NCBI GenBank assembly: GCA_945907245.1
Contig: CAMDTB010000032.1
Location: forward strand, 1 to 37,651
DNA length: 37,651 nucleotides
Source of the DNA: Rhizobium sp. Q54
GTDB taxonomy: Bacteria > Pseudomonadota > Alphaproteobacteria > SMXS01
Direction of reading: 5' to 3'
Positions within the stretch are counted from its first letter, which is position 1; every line of letters starts with the position of its first letter. This document shows, in pieces, positions 23,955 through 33,178 of the stretch. The notes below the pieces were generated by a model. It had not been told where the DNA came from. It was given only the letters and a program-made list of their open reading frames with translations, and ran no database searches. The translations under genes and the position numbers were made by a program.

Positions 23955-25622
23955 TTAGACTTTGAGCAGGCGCCAGTTGATCTGCAGCCGCTGCGCCCCG
24001 GTGGTGCTTACCACGAGCTGCCGCGTCGACCGCACATGGCCGCGCTCGCCCAGATAGATGCTTTCCTCGACATTGACGCCGTGGGTCGATTCGAACCGCC
24101 ACATGGCGCCGCCCGGCAAGGACAACTCGACCGCGCCGCCGTCCACGGTGCGCCTTGCGTCCACGTCCGGATGCAGATGGAAGCGGATGTCGACGGGCGC
24201 CTTGGGGCGCTTCTTGCGGTTGACCGACCGCAGCGCGTCGATGCCCTCGACCACCTTGCCGCTGCGCGCCACCTTCAGGATGCGCTCGTGTTCGTAGCCG
24301 AACGCCATGACATAGCCATAGTGGGTGATGTCGAGGCTGACGGTGTCGTCCATCTCGTCGCGCGTCGCCAGCACCTTCTTGGGCCGCTTGCCGATGCGCT
24401 GGTTCCTAAGGATCGGGAACGAGTTCTTGTTGTCGATGATCAGCGTGGAATGGGCGGCCGTGGTGCGGCTGACCTTGTGCACGCCGTCGAACATGATCTC
24501 GTCGCTGGAGCCGCAATTGACGATCAGCCGCTCGGCGCCGACCGACATCTCGAACGCGTTGGGGCTGGCGTGGGCGTTGACGCTGAGGTCGCCCACGGGC
24601 GGCGAGCCGGCATCGACGACGATGGTGGCCTGGCCTGCCTGCACCCGCTGAAAACCCGAGTAGATCGCGCCGCCGAGCGGCTTGCCCTGGGCCTTGGCCG
24701 CATCGAGCACCTGATCGATCTCTTCGGCGGACTCCTCGAAACTGCCGTTGAACAGCGCCAGCCGGCCGTCGCCCAGCCGGAAGAAGCGGAGCATGGGCAC
24801 CATGCGGTCGATGGCGCGCTGGATGTAGTTGGGCACCTCCTGGTTGGCGGCGCGCAGATCCGCCTTCAGCGCGACGAGCGCCCTCAGCGCCTCGAACTGG
24901 TCGCTGGGGTTGCGGGTGACGATGCAGCCATCGGCCAGCACCAGCCGGTCCAGCTCGCGCTCGAGCAGTTGCAGGCCTTTCGACATCCGTCGCGCGCCTT
25001 CGGGCAGGCAGAAGCCGCTGTAGACCAGGCCGATGATGGCGATCAGCCGCGGCAGGCCATCGCGGGCGGTGGGAGCGGTGCGCGCCAGGTGGCGCGCCTG
25101 CCGCGCCATGGAATTCATCACCGCGCTGTGATGCACCAGGTCCTGCGTGCTCACCGCCATGGAGGCATCGCTCATCCAGGCGATCAGCCGCTGGGCGATC
25201 ACCTCGGGCTGCCAGGCGACCGGATCCCAATCCTGGAAGTCCTGCAGCCACTTCTTGATCAGCGATTCGACGTGGCGCTTGGCCGCGTCGCCGCCCTGGG
25301 CGCGGAAATGCCGCAGCCAGCCGAAGCCGTGCAGCGCGTCCTGCCAAGCCTGGCTGGGCGCGGGCAGCCGCCACGGGTTCTCGTTGGGCGCACTGACCGT
25401 GTGGCCGGCGAAGCTGTACTGGCCGCGGAACAGGGCGTCGGCCACGGCCACGTCGCCGCCCCAGTGGTTCTTGGGGTTGAACTTGATCTGCACCGGATGG
25501 GTGCCCTTCAGCACCCGGCGGTACACGAACGTGCCGTAGTAGTAGGTGCGCAGCCGCTGCCGCAGTCCGTGCGACATCCCGCGCGTCGGATCGGTAAACC
25601 TGGATTTCGCCTTGCTGGCCAT
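23955..25622 (-). CDS. Heparinase II/III family protein
   Basis: This 555-residue protein has the alginate-lyase-like helical N-terminal half (KFNPKNHWGGDVAVADAL, then PVAWQPEVIAQRLIAWM) and a C-terminal heparinase II/III beta domain (about 330-550; AHASPNAFEMSVGAERLIVNCG, TTAAHSTLIID). No signal peptide is visible, so it is probably cytosolic. Proteins of this kind are commonly found next to purH in alphaproteobacteria, yet their polysaccharide or peptidoglycan-like substrate is not established. ATG 25622 has GGAG five bases upstream; rpe ends 14 bp before it. Confidence 0.9.
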   Translation of the reverse strand: MASKAKSRFTDPTRGMSHGLRQRLRTYYYGTFVYRRVLKGTHPVQIKFNPKNHWGGDVAVADALFRGQYSFAGHTVSAPNENPWRLPAPSQAWQDALHGFGWLRHFRAQGGDAAKRHVESLIKKWLQDFQDWDPVAWQPEVIAQRLIAWMSDASMAVSTQDLVHHSAVMNSMARQARHLARTAPTARDGLPRLIAIIGLVYSGFCLPEGARRMSKGLQLLERELDRLVLADGCIVTRNPSDQFEALRALVALKADLRAANQEVPNYIQRAIDRMVPMLRFFRLGDGRLALFNGSFEESAEEIDQVLDAAKAQGKPLGGAIYSGFQRVQAGQATIVVDAGSPPVGDLSVNAHASPNAFEMSVGAERLIVNCGSSDEIMFDGVHKVSRTTAAHSTLIIDNKNSFPILRNQRIGKRPKKVLATRDEMDDTVSLDITHYGYVMAFGYEHERILKVARSGKVVEGIDALRSVNRKKRPKAPVDIRFHLHPDVDARRTVDGGAVELSLPGGAMWRFESTHGVNVEESIYLGERGHVRSTRQLVVSTTGAQRLQINWRLLKV

Positions 25623-25636
25623 GGCGCTCCGGCGGA

Positions 25637-26305
25637 TCAGGCGGACGGGCCGCGAAGGCGGCGGATATTGTCCGAGTACTGCACCGATCCTCCCTTGAAC
25701 GCCGCCGTGCCGGCGACGAGAACGTCGGCACCGGCCGCGACGACCCTGGCGGCGTTGTCGGCGGTGACGCCGCCATCCACTTCCAGGTCGATCTTCCGGC
25801 CGCTGCGGTCGATCATGGTACGCAGCCGTTCGATCTTCGCAAGCTGGCTGTCGATGAAGGACTGGCCGCCGAAGCCCGGGTTGACGCTCATCACCAGAAT
25901 CAGGTCGATGTCGCCCAGCACGAAGTCGACGGCCTCGACGGGGGTCGACGGGTTGAGCGACACGCCGGCCTTGGCGCCCGTCGCCTTGATCGCCTGGACG
26001 GTCCTGTGCAGGTGCGGCCCGGCCTCCGGGTGCACGGTGATGATGTCGGCGCCCGCGTCGCGGAACGCCTGGATGAACGGATCGACAGGCGAGATCATCA
26101 GGTGAACGTCGAACGGTTTGTCGCTGTGCGGCCGCAGGGCCTTGATGACGCTGGGACCGATGGTAAGGTTGGGTACGAAATGACCATCCATCACGTCGAT
26201 ATGGATATAATCCGCGCCGGCCGCGTCGATCGCGCGGACTTCCTCGCCCAGCTTCGCGAAATCAGCGGATAGGATGGACGGTGAAATCCGGACCGGTTGT
26301 TGCAT
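25637..26305 (-). CDS. rpe: Ribulose-phosphate 3-epimerase
   Basis: The 222-residue TIM-barrel enzyme interconverts ribulose 5-phosphate and xylulose 5-phosphate. Signature segments are [14 protein letters not shown], the metal-binding [35 protein letters not shown] and EVDGGV (phosphate-binding end). Length is typical. It is first in an rpe-heparinase-purH minus-strand operon and diverges from the export cassette; the 170-bp divergent gap holds no obvious strong promoter on either strand. Confidence 0.96.
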   Translation of the reverse strand: MQQPVRISPSILSADFAKLGEEVRAIDAAGADYIHIDVMDGHFVPNLTIGPSVIKALRPHSDKPFDVHLMISPVDPFIQAFRDAGADIITVHPEAGPHLHRTVQAIKATGAKAGVSLNPSTPVEAVDFVLGDIDLILVMSVNPGFGGQSFIDSQLAKIERLRTMIDRSGRKIDLEVDGGVTADNAARVVAAGADVLVAGTAAFKGGSVQYSDNIRRLRGPSA

Positions 26306-26475
26306 GGACCGTGCTTACCAACTTGACCCAGAAGCCGCAAGCACGACAGTCGTTTTTTGGCAGCGCATCACCCATTTACAGTGCATTGTTCGCGGCCTTA
26401 CCAACAGGTAACTCTCGCTGCGGCGAACCCGGGGAGAAACTGTGCGTTTTTCTGGATCGGCTGGTATGACTGCGC

Positions 26476-27489
26476 ATGAATAAATGGTTGGTTCGTTCTC
26501 TCCTCCTCGTCGCGGTAGTCGCCGCGGCCGGGGCGGCGTTCTGGTGGCGCGCCGGACCGGTGGCGGTCCAGGTCGCGCAGCCGCGGATCGGACCGGCGGT
26601 GCAGGCGGTCTATGCCTCGGGCACCGTCGAGCCCACCGTGATGATGCCGATCGCACCGATGTCCGGCGGACGGCTCGCGCAACTCCTCGTCGACGAGAGC
26701 GCCACGGTGACGAAGGGCCAGAAGCTCGCCACCTTCGACAACGAGGAACTGGCCCAGTCCGTGCGCGAATGGGAAGCCCGGGTCCGTTTCGCCCAGAACC
26801 AGTTCGACCGGGCGGCGAATCTGTTGGCGCGCGGCGTCGGCACCGGCGTCGCCCGGGATTCGGCCAGGAACGATCTCGATACGGCAAAGGCATCGCTCGC
26901 CCGCGTGCGCAAGCAGAACCAGGAAATGGAGCTGCACGCGCCGGAGGCCGGCCGGATCATCCGGCGCGACGGCGAGGTCGGCCAGGTATTCCCCGCCGGC
27001 CAGGCGCTGTTCTGGATGGCCTGCTGTGCGCCCCTGCGCGTTTCCGTCGAGGTCGACGAGGAGGACATACCGCAGGTCCGTCCGGGCCAGAAGGTGCTGA
27101 TCCGCGCCGACGCATATCCGGACAAGGTGCTGGACGGCACGGTCAGCGAGATCACGCCGAAGGGCGATCCGGTGGCACGCAGCTTCCGGGTGCGCATCCG
27201 CCTGCCCGAGGACACGCCGTTGCTGATCGGCATGACCGCCGATTGCAACATCATCGCCGATGAGAAGCCGAACGCGCTGCTGGTGCCGGCGACCGCCGTC
27301 AGCGACGGCAAGGTCTGGCTGGTCAGGGACGGCAAGGTTCAGGAGCGGGCGGTGGTGACCGGCGCGTCCGGCAACGACTGGACGGAGGTCAAGTCGGGGC
27401 TGACCCGGGGCGACACCATCGTGATCCAGCCGGACGACCGGCTCAAGCCCGGCCGGGACGTGACGGTGCGGCGCGCCGGGCCGGGCTGA
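26476..27489 (+). CDS. MacA/HlyD-type periplasmic adaptor (membrane fusion) protein
   Basis: The 337-residue protein has one N-terminal membrane anchor (LVRSLLLVAVVAAAGAAFWW), then a short barrel-sandwich/lipoyl part (VMMPIAPMSGGRLAQLLVDE), a coiled-coil hairpin (about 90-155), the second lipoyl half (LHAPEAGRIIRRDGEVGQVF) and beta-barrel domains. It should couple the downstream ABC permease to a periplasmic or outer-membrane partner. The stop overlaps the permease start as TGATG. No outer-membrane factor gene is adjacent, so it may borrow a TolC or act only in the inner membrane. Confidence 0.9.
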   Translation: MNKWLVRSLLLVAVVAAAGAAFWWRAGPVAVQVAQPRIGPAVQAVYASGTVEPTVMMPIAPMSGGRLAQLLVDESATVTKGQKLATFDNEELAQSVREWEARVRFAQNQFDRAANLLARGVGTGVARDSARNDLDTAKASLARVRKQNQEMELHAPEAGRIIRRDGEVGQVFPAGQALFWMACCAPLRVSVEVDEEDIPQVRPGQKVLIRADAYPDKVLDGTVSEITPKGDPVARSFRVRIRLPEDTPLLIGMTADCNIIADEKPNALLVPATAVSDGKVWLVRDGKVQERAVVTGASGNDWTEVKSGLTRGDTIVIQPDDRLKPGRDVTVRRAGPG

Positions 27490-28733
27490 TGCCGCTCACC
27501 CTGAAGATCGCGGTCACCCACCTCAACAGCCGGCGCCGGCAGACGCTGATGTCGCTGCTGGGGGTCATGCTGGGCGTGGCGTTCTTCATGGCGGTGAGTT
27601 CGCTGATGCGCGGCTCGGAGCAGGACTTCATCAAGCGGCTGGTCGATTCCGCGCCCCACATCACGGTCAGCGACGAATTCCGCGACGCGCCGGTCCAGCC
27701 GGCGGTGAAGCAGTTCCCCGACGGCGCTGTCGCCATCTCCAACGTCAAGCCGAAGACCGAGGTCCGCGGCATCCGCGGCTACAAGCAGAAGATGGCCTAT
27801 ATCGAGAACATTCCCGGCGTGAGGGTCGCGCCGGTGCTGTCCGGCCAGATCATCCTGACTTATGCGGGCAAGGAACAGGGCGTGCTGATGAACGGCGTCG
27901 TGCCTGAGCTGATGTCCGGTGTCAGCGACATCGAGGAGAAGATCGTCGCCGGCAACATGCAGGCCCTGTCGTCCAATCCCAACGGCGTCATCATCGGCCG
28001 GGCGCTTGCCAGGAAGATGAACCTCGGCATGGATGACAACATCACGGTCTCCTCGCCCGTGGGACAGGTGCGCACCATGAAGATCGTCGGCCTGTTCGAG
28101 ACCGGCGCGACCGCCATCGACGAGGGACAGGCCTATGTGCTGCTCAAGCGGGCCCAGGTGCTGCTCGACCGGCCGGACCGCGCCAACATGCTGGTGATGC
28201 AACTCGACGATCCCTATGCGTCGCGCGAGGTGGCGGCGCGCATCGAAAAGCATATCGGCTATCGGTCCAGATCGTGGCAGGAGGCGTCGGAAAGCCTGCT
28301 GTCGGTGCTGCTGGTGCGCAACATCATCATGTACAGCGTGGTCAGCGCCATTCTCGTCGTCGCCTCGTTCGGCATCTACAACATCATCTCCACGGTAGTG
28401 ATGGAGAAGCGCCGCGACATCGCCATCCTGAAATCCATGGGATTCACGGCCCGCGACGTGCGCCACATATTCCTCTGGGAAGGCACCATCATCGGGCTGA
28501 TGGGCAGCGTCGGCGGGCTGACACTGGGTTATGGCCTGATCTGGGTGCTGTCGACCCTGCGCTTCCAGGTACCCGGCGTCAGCGTTCCCATCGAGATGCC
28601 GGTCTACTGGGGCCTCGACCAGGCGCTGATAGCGTGTGCCTTCGCCGCACTGAGCGCCATGGGCGCTGCCTATTTCCCGGCGCGCAAGGCCGGGCTGGTG
28701 CATCCGGTCGACATCCTCCGGGGGCAGGCGTGA
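27489..28733 (+). CDS. ABC transporter permease, FtsX/MacB type
   Basis: This 414-residue protein has the MacB/LolC layout: a first membrane helix near residues 15-37 (TLMSLLGVMLGVAFFMAVSS), a large periplasmic domain (about 40-270), then three C-terminal helices (NIIMYSVVSAILVVASFGIY; GTIIGLMGSVGGLTLGYGLI; ALIACAFAALSAMGAAYFPA). EKRRDIAILKSMGF before the third helix is the coupling segment typical of FtsX permeases. It works as a mechanotransmitter with the ATPase encoded next. Overlaps with both neighbours suggest strict co-translation. Confidence 0.92.
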   Translation: MPLTLKIAVTHLNSRRRQTLMSLLGVMLGVAFFMAVSSLMRGSEQDFIKRLVDSAPHITVSDEFRDAPVQPAVKQFPDGAVAISNVKPKTEVRGIRGYKQKMAYIENIPGVRVAPVLSGQIILTYAGKEQGVLMNGVVPELMSGVSDIEEKIVAGNMQALSSNPNGVIIGRALARKMNLGMDDNITVSSPVGQVRTMKIVGLFETGATAIDEGQAYVLLKRAQVLLDRPDRANMLVMQLDDPYASREVAARIEKHIGYRSRSWQEASESLLSVLLVRNIIMYSVVSAILVVASFGIYNIISTVVMEKRRDIAILKSMGFTARDVRHIFLWEGTIIGLMGSVGGLTLGYGLIWVLSTLRFQVPGVSVPIEMPVYWGLDQALIACAFAALSAMGAAYFPARKAGLVHPVDILRGQA

Positions 28734-29437
28734 ACGGGGATGGCGCTGTCGAGGTGCTGCGCGCGGAACACGTCACCCGCGAGCTGACCGGCGAGGTGCC
28801 GGTGACCCTGGTCAAGGACGCGAGCCTCGCCATCAATCGCGGCGAGTTCGTCTCGATCATGGGGCCATCCGGCTCGGGGAAATCCTCGTTGCTCTATCTG
28901 CTCGGCCTGCTCGACATGCCGACCTCGGGCAAGATCTGGCTCGACGGGGAAGAAGTCACGACGCTCACCGAGCGCCAGATCGCCCGCATCCGGCTGGAGA
29001 AGCTGGGCTTCGTGTTCCAGTTCCACTTCCTGCTGGTAGAATTCACCGTGCTCGACAACGTCATGCTGCCGATGACCAAGCTGGGCCGGCTGCCGGAAAA
29101 GGAACAGCGCGAACGCGCCGAGGCGCTGCTGGCGGATTTGGGCATGGCCGACCAGCTCCGCAAGCGGCCCGACCAGCTCTCCGGCGGCCAGCGCCAGAGG
29201 GTGGCCATCGCCCGCGCGCTTGCCAACGACCCGCTGGTCATCCTGGCCGACGAACCGACAGGCAACCTGGATTCCAAGTCGAGCGCCAATGTGCGGGATA
29301 TCCTGTCCGAGTTGGTGCACGATGGGAACAAGACCGTGCTCGCCGTCACTCACGACCCGGAATTCGCCCGGGCCGGCGACCGGCAGATCCACATCGTCGA
29401 CGGCAGGATCGCGACCGACGGAATGCGGCCGGACTAG
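28730..29437 (+). CDS. ABC transporter ATP-binding protein (MacB/LolD type)
   Basis: The 235-residue ATPase has Walker A GPSGSGKS (45-52), a Q-loop in VFQFHFLL, signature LSGGQRQR, Walker [10 protein letters not shown] and the switch His in VTHDPEF. The LolD/MacB subgroup is indicated by the 235-residue size and by the FtsX-type partner. It starts at GTG 28730, overlapping the permease TGA in GTGA; a longer frame upstream lies inside the permease gene and is not real. Its stop overlaps that of convergent rsmB within CTAG. The cargo of this tripartite-type exporter is unknown. Confidence 0.94.
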   Translation: MNGDGAVEVLRAEHVTRELTGEVPVTLVKDASLAINRGEFVSIMGPSGSGKSSLLYLLGLLDMPTSGKIWLDGEEVTTLTERQIARIRLEKLGFVFQFHFLLVEFTVLDNVMLPMTKLGRLPEKEQRERAEALLADLGMADQLRKRPDQLSGGQRQRVAIARALANDPLVILADEPTGNLDSKSSANVRDILSELVHDGNKTVLAVTHDPEFARAGDRQIHIVDGRIATDGMRPD

Positions 29438-30726
29438 CCCTTCTTCACCAGCCGTGCGGCGAAGAAGCCGTCCATGCCGCCCTGCTCGGCGAGATGCAGC
29501 GGCAGGGTGCGCAGGTCGCCGTCCGGCGTGATCAGTTCGGCGAGGCCGCCGATCTCGCCGGCGGTCAACGGCTTGCGCGAGAAACCCTGGTTGGCCTTCA
29601 GGAAAGCGGCGATCTGCTGTTGCCCTTCCTCGGGCTGCAGCGAGCAGACGCAATAGACCAGCGTGCCGCCTGGCTTCAGCATGCGGGCCGCGTTCTTCAG
29701 CAGCTCGGCCTGCACCGGCTTCACCGAGGTCACGTCGCGCTCGGTCTTCAGCAGCGCCACATCCGGATGGCGGCGGATGGTGCCGGTGGCCGAGCACGGC
29801 GCGTCGAGCAGCACGGCGTCGGCGGGCGCGGGCGGCTTCCAGGTCGCGCCGTCGGCGGTGACCACCTCGACCTGCAGCTTCAGCCGGCGCAAATTGATAT
29901 TGAGGAGCTTGACCCGGGGCGGCGCGCGGTCGACGGCGGTCAACGACACGCCCGCCGAGGCAAGCTGCGCCGTCTTGCCGCCCGGCGCGGCACACAGATC
30001 GATCACGGTCTTGCCCGAGATATCGCCGAGCAGGCGCGCCGGCAGTGCCGCGGCGGCATCCTGAACCCACCAGGCACCGTCATTGTAGCCGGCCAGCTCC
30101 TCGATTCGGCCGCCCGCGGTGATCCGGATGGTTCCGGTCGGCAGCGCCTGGCCGCCCAGCTTCTGCGCCCACTGCTTGAGGTCCAGCCCCGGCTTCAGGG
30201 TCAGGTCGAGCGGCGGCTCGCGCAGGTGGATTTCGGCGATCTGACGCGCCTGCTGGCCGCCATAGGCCTTGGCCCAGCTGTCCCACAACCATTTCGGCGT
30301 GTTCAGTTTCGGACCGTCCTGCCGGGCGCGTTTGGCGGCGCCTTCCTGCGACAGCCGGCGCAGCACGGCGTTGATCACGCCCTTGAACGCGGCGACCCGC
30401 TTGTCGTCATGCTCGTCGGCGAGGTTGACGGATGTGTCGATGGCGGCATGCGCCGGGGTGTTGAGGAACAACAGCTGCGCCACGCCGAGCCGCAGGATAT
30501 CGCGCGGCGCCGCCATGGCGGGCGGCAGCGGCTTCTGCAGGCAGCCGTCGATCAGGTCGTCGATCTGGCCCAGCCGGCGCAGCACGGTGGCACAGAGCTG
30601 CCGGACGAACCCCCGGTCCTGCGGCGCCAGCGGCTCGACCGCGCGGGCGAACGAATCATCGAAGGCATGGCGCTTTGAAAGCACCGTTTCGAGCAGGGCG
30701 AGGGCGGTCTGGCGTGCAACATCCAT
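29434..30726 (-). CDS. rsmB: 16S rRNA (cytosine-5)-methyltransferase, RsmB type
   Basis: A 430-residue protein: an N-terminal NusB-like RNA-binding domain (1-~135) followed by a Rossmann methyltransferase with the SAM loop VIDLCAAPGGKTAQLA, the motif IV LLDAPCSATGTIRRHPD (Cys for product release) and motif VI VYCVCSLQPEEG (catalytic Cys). This layout is that of RsmB, which methylates C967 of 16S rRNA. I chose ATG 30726, with AGGA five bases upstream, over a nine-codon extension. Its end overlaps the ABC ATPase by four bases. Confidence 0.92.
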   Translation of the reverse strand: MDVARQTALALLETVLSKRHAFDDSFARAVEPLAPQDRGFVRQLCATVLRRLGQIDDLIDGCLQKPLPPAMAAPRDILRLGVAQLLFLNTPAHAAIDTSVNLADEHDDKRVAAFKGVINAVLRRLSQEGAAKRARQDGPKLNTPKWLWDSWAKAYGGQQARQIAEIHLREPPLDLTLKPGLDLKQWAQKLGGQALPTGTIRITAGGRIEELAGYNDGAWWVQDAAAALPARLLGDISGKTVIDLCAAPGGKTAQLASAGVSLTAVDRAPPRVKLLNINLRRLKLQVEVVTADGATWKPPAPADAVLLDAPCSATGTIRRHPDVALLKTERDVTSVKPVQAELLKNAARMLKPGGTLVYCVCSLQPEEGQQQIAAFLKANQGFSRKPLTAGEIGGLAELITPDGDLRTLPLHLAEQGGMDGFFAARLVKKG

Positions 30727-30842
30727 GGCTGTCCTGAGTAGAGGGCGCGGCACGCCGTTTCAAGCGCTGTTTCGGGGCGTCACAGGCATTTAACCGAAGC
30801 GGGCGCAGACAACGCCCGAACGATCTGGTAAGCCTCGATTCC

Positions 30843-31541
30843 GTGAGCACCGACCCATCGCCCGATACTGCAGATCCCGATAGCGCAACGAGGCCCGAGA
30901 CCGGCCACTCGAGGCCGCACGGCCCCAAGCTGTCCGAGTTGCTGACCCAGATCGCCGCAGATCATCCAACCGAGCGCATCTCGATCGCGGACATCGCGGC
31001 GCGGCTCGACGACCGGGCGTTCGGTGCGCTGATGTTCATCTTCTCGGTGCCCAATCTTCTGCCCACCCCGCCCGGCACGTCGCTGATTCTCGGCGCGCCG
31101 CTGGTGTTCCTGGCGCTTCAGCTCGCCATCGGCCGGTCGACGCCGTGGCTGCCCCGGCTGATCTCGCAGCGTTCCCTGCTGCTGACCGACTTCGCCCGCA
31201 TCGTCGTGCGGGTCGCGCCGGTCATGGCCCGCGCGGAGCGGCTGATGCGGCCGCGCCTGATCCTGCTGGCGACGCGGCCGTTCGACCAGCTGATGGGTGT
31301 GACCTGCCTGTTGCTGTCGGTGATCCTGTTCCTGCCCATTCCGCTGGGCAACATGCCTCCGGCGCTGGCGATCTGCCTGTTCTCGCTGGCGCTGCTGGAG
31401 CGCGACGGGCTTGTCTATCTGGGCGCGATGCTGGCGGCGGTGCTGTCCGTCGCCCTGATCTCCGGCGTGGTCTACGGGATGATTGTGAGCCTGATTTTCC
31501 TGCTGTCCGACGTCCTCGGGCTGGTCAAGCCGCACCCCTGA
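30843..31541 (+). CDS. ExoD family membrane protein
   Basis: This 232-residue protein has a disordered, Asp/Pro-rich N-terminus (about 1-30) then an ExoD domain: LSELLTQIAADHPTERISIADI, FGALMFIFSVPNLLPTPPGTS, and four or so membrane helices (VTCLLLSVILFLPI; MLAAVLSVALISGVVYGMIV). ExoD of Sinorhizobium affects exopolysaccharide production and alkali tolerance; the molecular role is unknown. The start is GTG 30843 with only a weak ribosome-binding site (GGTAAG). It diverges from rsmB and converges on htpX with a strong hairpin in between. Confidence 0.85.
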   Translation: MSTDPSPDTADPDSATRPETGHSRPHGPKLSELLTQIAADHPTERISIADIAARLDDRAFGALMFIFSVPNLLPTPPGTSLILGAPLVFLALQLAIGRSTPWLPRLISQRSLLLTDFARIVVRVAPVMARAERLMRPRLILLATRPFDQLMGVTCLLLSVILFLPIPLGNMPPALAICLFSLALLERDGLVYLGAMLAAVLSVALISGVVYGMIVSLIFLLSDVLGLVKPHP

Positions 31542-31573
31542 CCGCAGGGCGGCGACGCGCCGCCCTGCGGTCA
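31539..31573. terminator. Bidirectional hairpin between exoD and htpX
   Basis: A perfect 16-bp inverted repeat (31539-31554 with 31558-31573) encloses a 3-base loop, ACG. It begins with the exoD stop codon itself and ends eight bases before the htpX stop. No T-tract follows on either strand, but stem strength and the convergent position make termination or mRNA 3'-end protection likely. Confidence 0.65.
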
Positions 31574-31581
31574 GGCAATTG

Positions 31582-32439
31582 TCAGCCCCAGGGTCCCCGC
31601 GCGGTCGCGCCCGCCATGGCCCGCAGCGCGGCGATACGGTTGGCGGTCTTCGGATGGGTGGTGAACAGGCCGTCCACGGCGCCACCGTGCAGCGGGTTGA
31701 TGATGAACACGTGCGCGCTGGCCGGGTTACGCTCTGCGGTCGGGTTGTCGATGCGCTGCGCGCCCATCTCCAGCTTCTCCAGCGCCGAGGCAAGCCATAA
31801 CGGCCGGCCGCTGATCTCGGCGCCGGCGCGGTCGGCGGCGTATTCGCGGGTGCGCGAGATCGCCATCTGGACCAGCATGGCGCCGATCGGCGCCAGGATC
31901 ATCATGGCGATGGACCCGATCATGCCCATGGGATTGTCGCGGTTGCCGCCGGTGAACATGGCGAAGTTGGCCAGCATGGAGATGGCGCCGGCAATGGTCG
32001 CCGTGACCGTCATGATCAACGTGTCGCGGTTCTTGATATGCGCCAGCTCGTGCGCCACCACGCCCGCCACCTCCTGGTGGCTCAGCAGGCGCAGCAGGCC
32101 GGTGGTCACGGCGACGGCGCCGTTCTCCGGGTTGCGGCCAGTGGCGAAGGCATTGGGCTGGTCCTCATCGACAATGTAGAGCGCGGGCATGGGGAGACCG
32201 GCGTTCTGCGCCAGCTGCGAGACCATGTCGTACAGCTCGGGCTCCGAGCGCGCGTCGACCGGCTGCGCGTTGTGCATGCGCAGCAGCATCTTGTCCGAGT
32301 TCCAGTAGGCGAAGAGGTTCATGCCGCCCGCCACCATCAGGGCGATAAGGGCGCCGGTGCCGCCACCGATCAGACCGCCGATCGTCATGAATAGCGCGGT
32401 GAGCGCCGCCATCAGCAGGGTTGTGCGAAACCAGTTCAT
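31582..32439 (-). CDS. htpX: Protease HtpX, membrane zinc metalloprotease
   Basis: The 285-residue inner-membrane M48 protease has two N-terminal helices ([39 protein letters not shown]), the zinc motif [11 protein letters not shown], two further hydrophobic stretches ([34 protein letters not shown]) and the third ligand Glu in [15 protein letters not shown]. HtpX degrades misfolded membrane proteins with FtsH. Length fits the family. It diverges from the SDHAF4-like gene. Confidence 0.95.
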   Translation of the reverse strand: MNWFRTTLLMAALTALFMTIGGLIGGGTGALIALMVAGGMNLFAYWNSDKMLLRMHNAQPVDARSEPELYDMVSQLAQNAGLPMPALYIVDEDQPNAFATGRNPENGAVAVTTGLLRLLSHQEVAGVVAHELAHIKNRDTLIMTVTATIAGAISMLANFAMFTGGNRDNPMGMIGSIAMMILAPIGAMLVQMAISRTREYAADRAGAEISGRPLWLASALEKLEMGAQRIDNPTAERNPASAHVFIINPLHGGAVDGLFTTHPKTANRIAALRAMAGATARGPWG

Positions 32440-32531
32440 CGAGAGTTTTCCGACTCATTAATGTTGCGAACCAGGCGATATGTGGGGATTGTCTGCGTCC
32501 ATTCAATGAACCGCCCGACGGATTCGCAAGC

Positions 32532-32690
32532 ATGACCGACCCCAAGGAAAAGCAGCCCGAGGCGACACAAGAGGACGCGGCGAAACCCGCAGATCCAAAG
32601 CAGAAACCGACCGAAATCGGTGGGCCGAAGGGTCCGGAGCCGACCCGCTACGGCGACTGGGAACGCAACGGCATCGTCAGCGACTTCTAG
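32532..32690 (+). CDS. DUF1674 / SDHAF4-like succinate dehydrogenase assembly protein
   Basis: This 52-residue protein has a charged, disordered N-terminus (Lys/Glu/Pro/Ala-rich) and the conserved C-terminal block [17 protein letters not shown] ending in VSDF, diagnostic of DUF1674. Its mitochondrial counterpart SDHAF4 binds flavinated SdhA and promotes assembly of succinate dehydrogenase. It is encoded next to htpX, as is frequent in alphaproteobacteria. The ATG at 32532 gives the family's usual short form; an upstream extension of the frame is unsupported. Confidence 0.88.
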   Translation: MTDPKEKQPEATQEDAAKPADPKQKPTEIGGPKGPEPTRYGDWERNGIVSDF

Positions 32691-32740
32691 GTCGTTTCCC
32701 CCTATCATCCCGGTCTCCTGAGTCCAGGGAGACCCAATCC

Positions 32741-33139
32741 ATGATCATGGCCAAGTTGACCGCGCTGGTGACCATCGCGGCGATCCTCTACACCTTCATG
32801 CTGGGCGGTCGCGTCGGCGCGCTGCGCGGCAAGACCGGCGTCGCCGCGCCGGCCACCACCGGCGATCCGATCTTCGAGCGCGCCTTCCGCGTCCACATGA
32901 ACACCACCGAGCAACTGGTTGTGTTCCTGCCGGTGCTGTGGCTGTCGGTGCAGGTGATCGGCGATGCCTGGACCGGGCTGGTCGGCACGGTCTGGCTGGC
33001 GGGCCGGGTGCTCTACACCGCCAGTTACATGAAGGATCCCACCAAGCGTGGCCCGGGCATGCTGATCACCCTGTCGGCCACGCTGGTGCTGATCGTTGTC
33101 ACCATCGTCGGCATCATCCGCGGCTTCCTTGCCACGTAG
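32741..33139 (+). CDS. MAPEG family membrane protein
   Basis: This 132-residue protein has four hydrophobic segments and the MAPEG hallmark FERAFRVHMNTTEQLVVFLPVLW with the Glu/Arg/His-Asn cluster, followed by GTVWLAGRVLYTASYMKDP. The family covers microsomal glutathione transferases and leukotriene-C4-synthase-like enzymes; bacterial members often have glutathione-dependent peroxidase or transferase activity, not testable here. AGGGA lies ten bases before ATG 32741; a second ATG two codons on is possible. Confidence 0.9.
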   Translation: MIMAKLTALVTIAAILYTFMLGGRVGALRGKTGVAAPATTGDPIFERAFRVHMNTTEQLVVFLPVLWLSVQVIGDAWTGLVGTVWLAGRVLYTASYMKDPTKRGPGMLITLSATLVLIVVTIVGIIRGFLAT

Positions 33140-33145
33140 ACGCCG

Positions 33146-33178
33146 CCGCCGTCCGGGCCATCAATGGCCCGTCGGCGG
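33146..33178. terminator. Hairpin between convergent MAPEG and terC genes
   Basis: CGGGCCA (33154-33160) and TGGCCCG (33165-33171) pair around a TCAA loop. The stem extends, after a small internal loop, by CCGCCG (33146-33151) with CGGCGG (33173-33178). It covers the terC stop codon and starts seven bases after the MAPEG stop. No T-tract is seen. Confidence 0.55.

Noticed and set aside
22686-26105. 1,139-residue plus-strand frame across purH, the heparinase-like gene and rpe
   Set aside because: It is antisense to three recognised genes and its translation has no domain-like pattern; another GC-bias shadow.
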